DNA of 6,193 bases. Source: an uncultured Spirochaetaceae bacterium. GTDB lineage: Bacteria > Spirochaetota > Spirochaetia > Sphaerochaetales > Sphaerochaetaceae. The translations under genes were made by a program, and so were the position numbers. The stretch is taken from positions 1 to 6,193 of the forward strand of contig CALXON010000112.1 in the NCBI GenBank assembly GCA_944389985.1, given 5' to 3'. Within the stretch, counting starts at the first letter, position 1; every line of letters starts with the position of its first letter. This document shows, one piece after another, positions 5,794 to 6,193 of the stretch. Under the pieces are notes generated by a model. The model was not told where the DNA came from. It saw nothing but the letters and a program-made list of their open reading frames with translations, and ran no database searches.

Positions 5794-5805
5794 GGCTGTT
5801 ATCAT
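5776..5805 (+). promoter_or_regulatory. Candidate promoter of the SprT-like gene, near-leaderless
   Basis: AAGACA (5776-5781, four of six) and TATCAT (5800-5805, five of six) are 18 bases apart. The -10 ends six bases before the ATG at 5812, so a transcript would start at or beside the start codon. It overlaps the oppositely directed rimO candidate, so the two would compete for polymerase. Evidence is limited to hexamer similarity and spacing. Confidence 0.35.
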
Positions 5806-5811
5806 CAGGTC

Positions 5812-6193
5812 ATGGACAGAACGATCAGAGCAAGAAGTCCTGAACTCGACAAGATCGCAGCAGAGCTCAGAGAACTTGCGGCAGAAAAGCTGAAAAGCCT
5901 CGGATTATCAGTAAATGCCGTATCGGAAATCCTCATATCGCCCGATCTCCCGGACAGCGCTCTGGGACTGTTCCGTCCAGATGACAGAGCCATCATAATC
6001 AGCGAGGAGCTTGTGACTGAAGGAACACGGGAGGATATCTGCAACATATTCCTCCACGAGCTTGCCCATGCCATCGACTGGCTTATGAATCATGGAAACG
6101 GACATGGGTCATCTTTCCATGAGTGCTGCAGGCTGCTCGGACTCTCTCCCGGATTCTCCAGAAGCAGGGTAAGTCTCTCCATAAGAGAAAGAA
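5812..6193 (+). CDS. SprT-like zinc metalloprotease domain protein, partial at 3' end
   Basis: The frame is open from the ATG at 5812 to the window edge (127 complete codons, no stop). After a helical N-terminal stretch and 'RPDDRAIIISEELV' (55-68) comes 'NIFLHELAHAIDWLMNHGNG' (78-97), with the zinc-binding HExxH at His82-Glu83-His86. It is followed by 'GHGSSFHECCRLLG' (97-110), where His98 or His103 is the likely third zinc ligand. This HELAHA-about 10-GHGxxF spacing is typical of SprT/Spartan-like peptidases (SprT_N domain). Eukaryotic members cleave DNA-protein crosslinks; the substrates of bacterial members are mostly unknown, so no substrate is assigned. A C-terminal zinc ribbon, if present, would lie outside the window. 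No Shine-Dalgarno precedes the ATG, and the frame is open upstream into the antisense of rimO, so a more upstream non-ATG start cannot be excluded. The gene is divergent from rimO-pcrA. Another zincin family (WLM-like) is an alternative. Confidence 0.7.
   Translation, partial: MDRTIRARSPELDKIAAELRELAAEKLKSLGLSVNAVSEILISPDLPDSALGLFRPDDRAIIISEELVTEGTREDICNIFLHELAHAIDWLMNHGNGHGSSFHECCRLLGLSPGFSRSRVSLSIRER

Noticed and set aside
5812..6105. Minus-strand frames (5805-6074 and 5908-6105) in the right-end region
   Set aside because: They are antisense to the frame carrying HELAH and GHG motifs and have no family features of their own.

Overview
The window is bacterial chromosome, mostly ordinary housekeeping genes. 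They are packed on the minus strand: a clpP-like start (partial), recX, rpsI-rplM and pcrA-rimO. Two genes lie on the plus strand: a lone RelB/DinJ-type antitoxin and, at the right edge, a partial SprT-like metalloprotease gene. The composition is moderate in G+C with frequent AGG/AGA arginine codons. The HNTKG form of helicase motif V in PcrA and the style of the partial ClpP-like N-terminus remind me of spirochaetes (Sphaerochaeta/Treponema-like). That taxonomic guess is weak and rests on recall, not a search.

Left part (1-1034). The minus strand carries the first 24 codons of a probable ClpP-type protease subunit, with the RecX recombination regulator just upstream of it. A 128-base AT-rich gap separates recX from the divergent plus-strand antitoxin gene. 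This gap holds two 19-base direct repeats 21 bases apart, overlapping a plausible promoter. No toxin gene follows the antitoxin; only 73 bases separate its stop from the convergent rpsI stop. A good intrinsic terminator for the ribosomal protein operon lies in that gap and works only in the minus direction.

Middle (1035-2249). rplM (L13) and rpsI (S9) form the usual two-gene ribosomal operon. It has a recognisable promoter (TTTACA-18-TATAAT) and an unusually long leader of about 237 bases. The leader contains several hairpins and a duplicated AGGAAGG that sets up two mutually exclusive pairings around the rplM ribosome binding site. This is the most interesting regulatory candidate in the window.

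Right part (2250-6193). rimO (S12 methylthiotransferase) and pcrA (UvrD-family helicase with C-terminal Tudor-like domain) form an overlapping pair; pcrA probably starts at a TTG inside the end of rimO. rimO starts with GTG and is divergent from the SprT-like gene across only 54 bases. Promoter-like elements on both strands in that gap would give nearly leaderless mRNAs.

The genes cover translation (L13, S9, S12 modification), DNA repair and recombination control (PcrA, RecX) and proteolysis (ClpP-like, SprT-like). I see no CRISPR array, tRNA, rRNA, insertion sequence or clear defence island. The only accessory-looking element is the solitary antitoxin.
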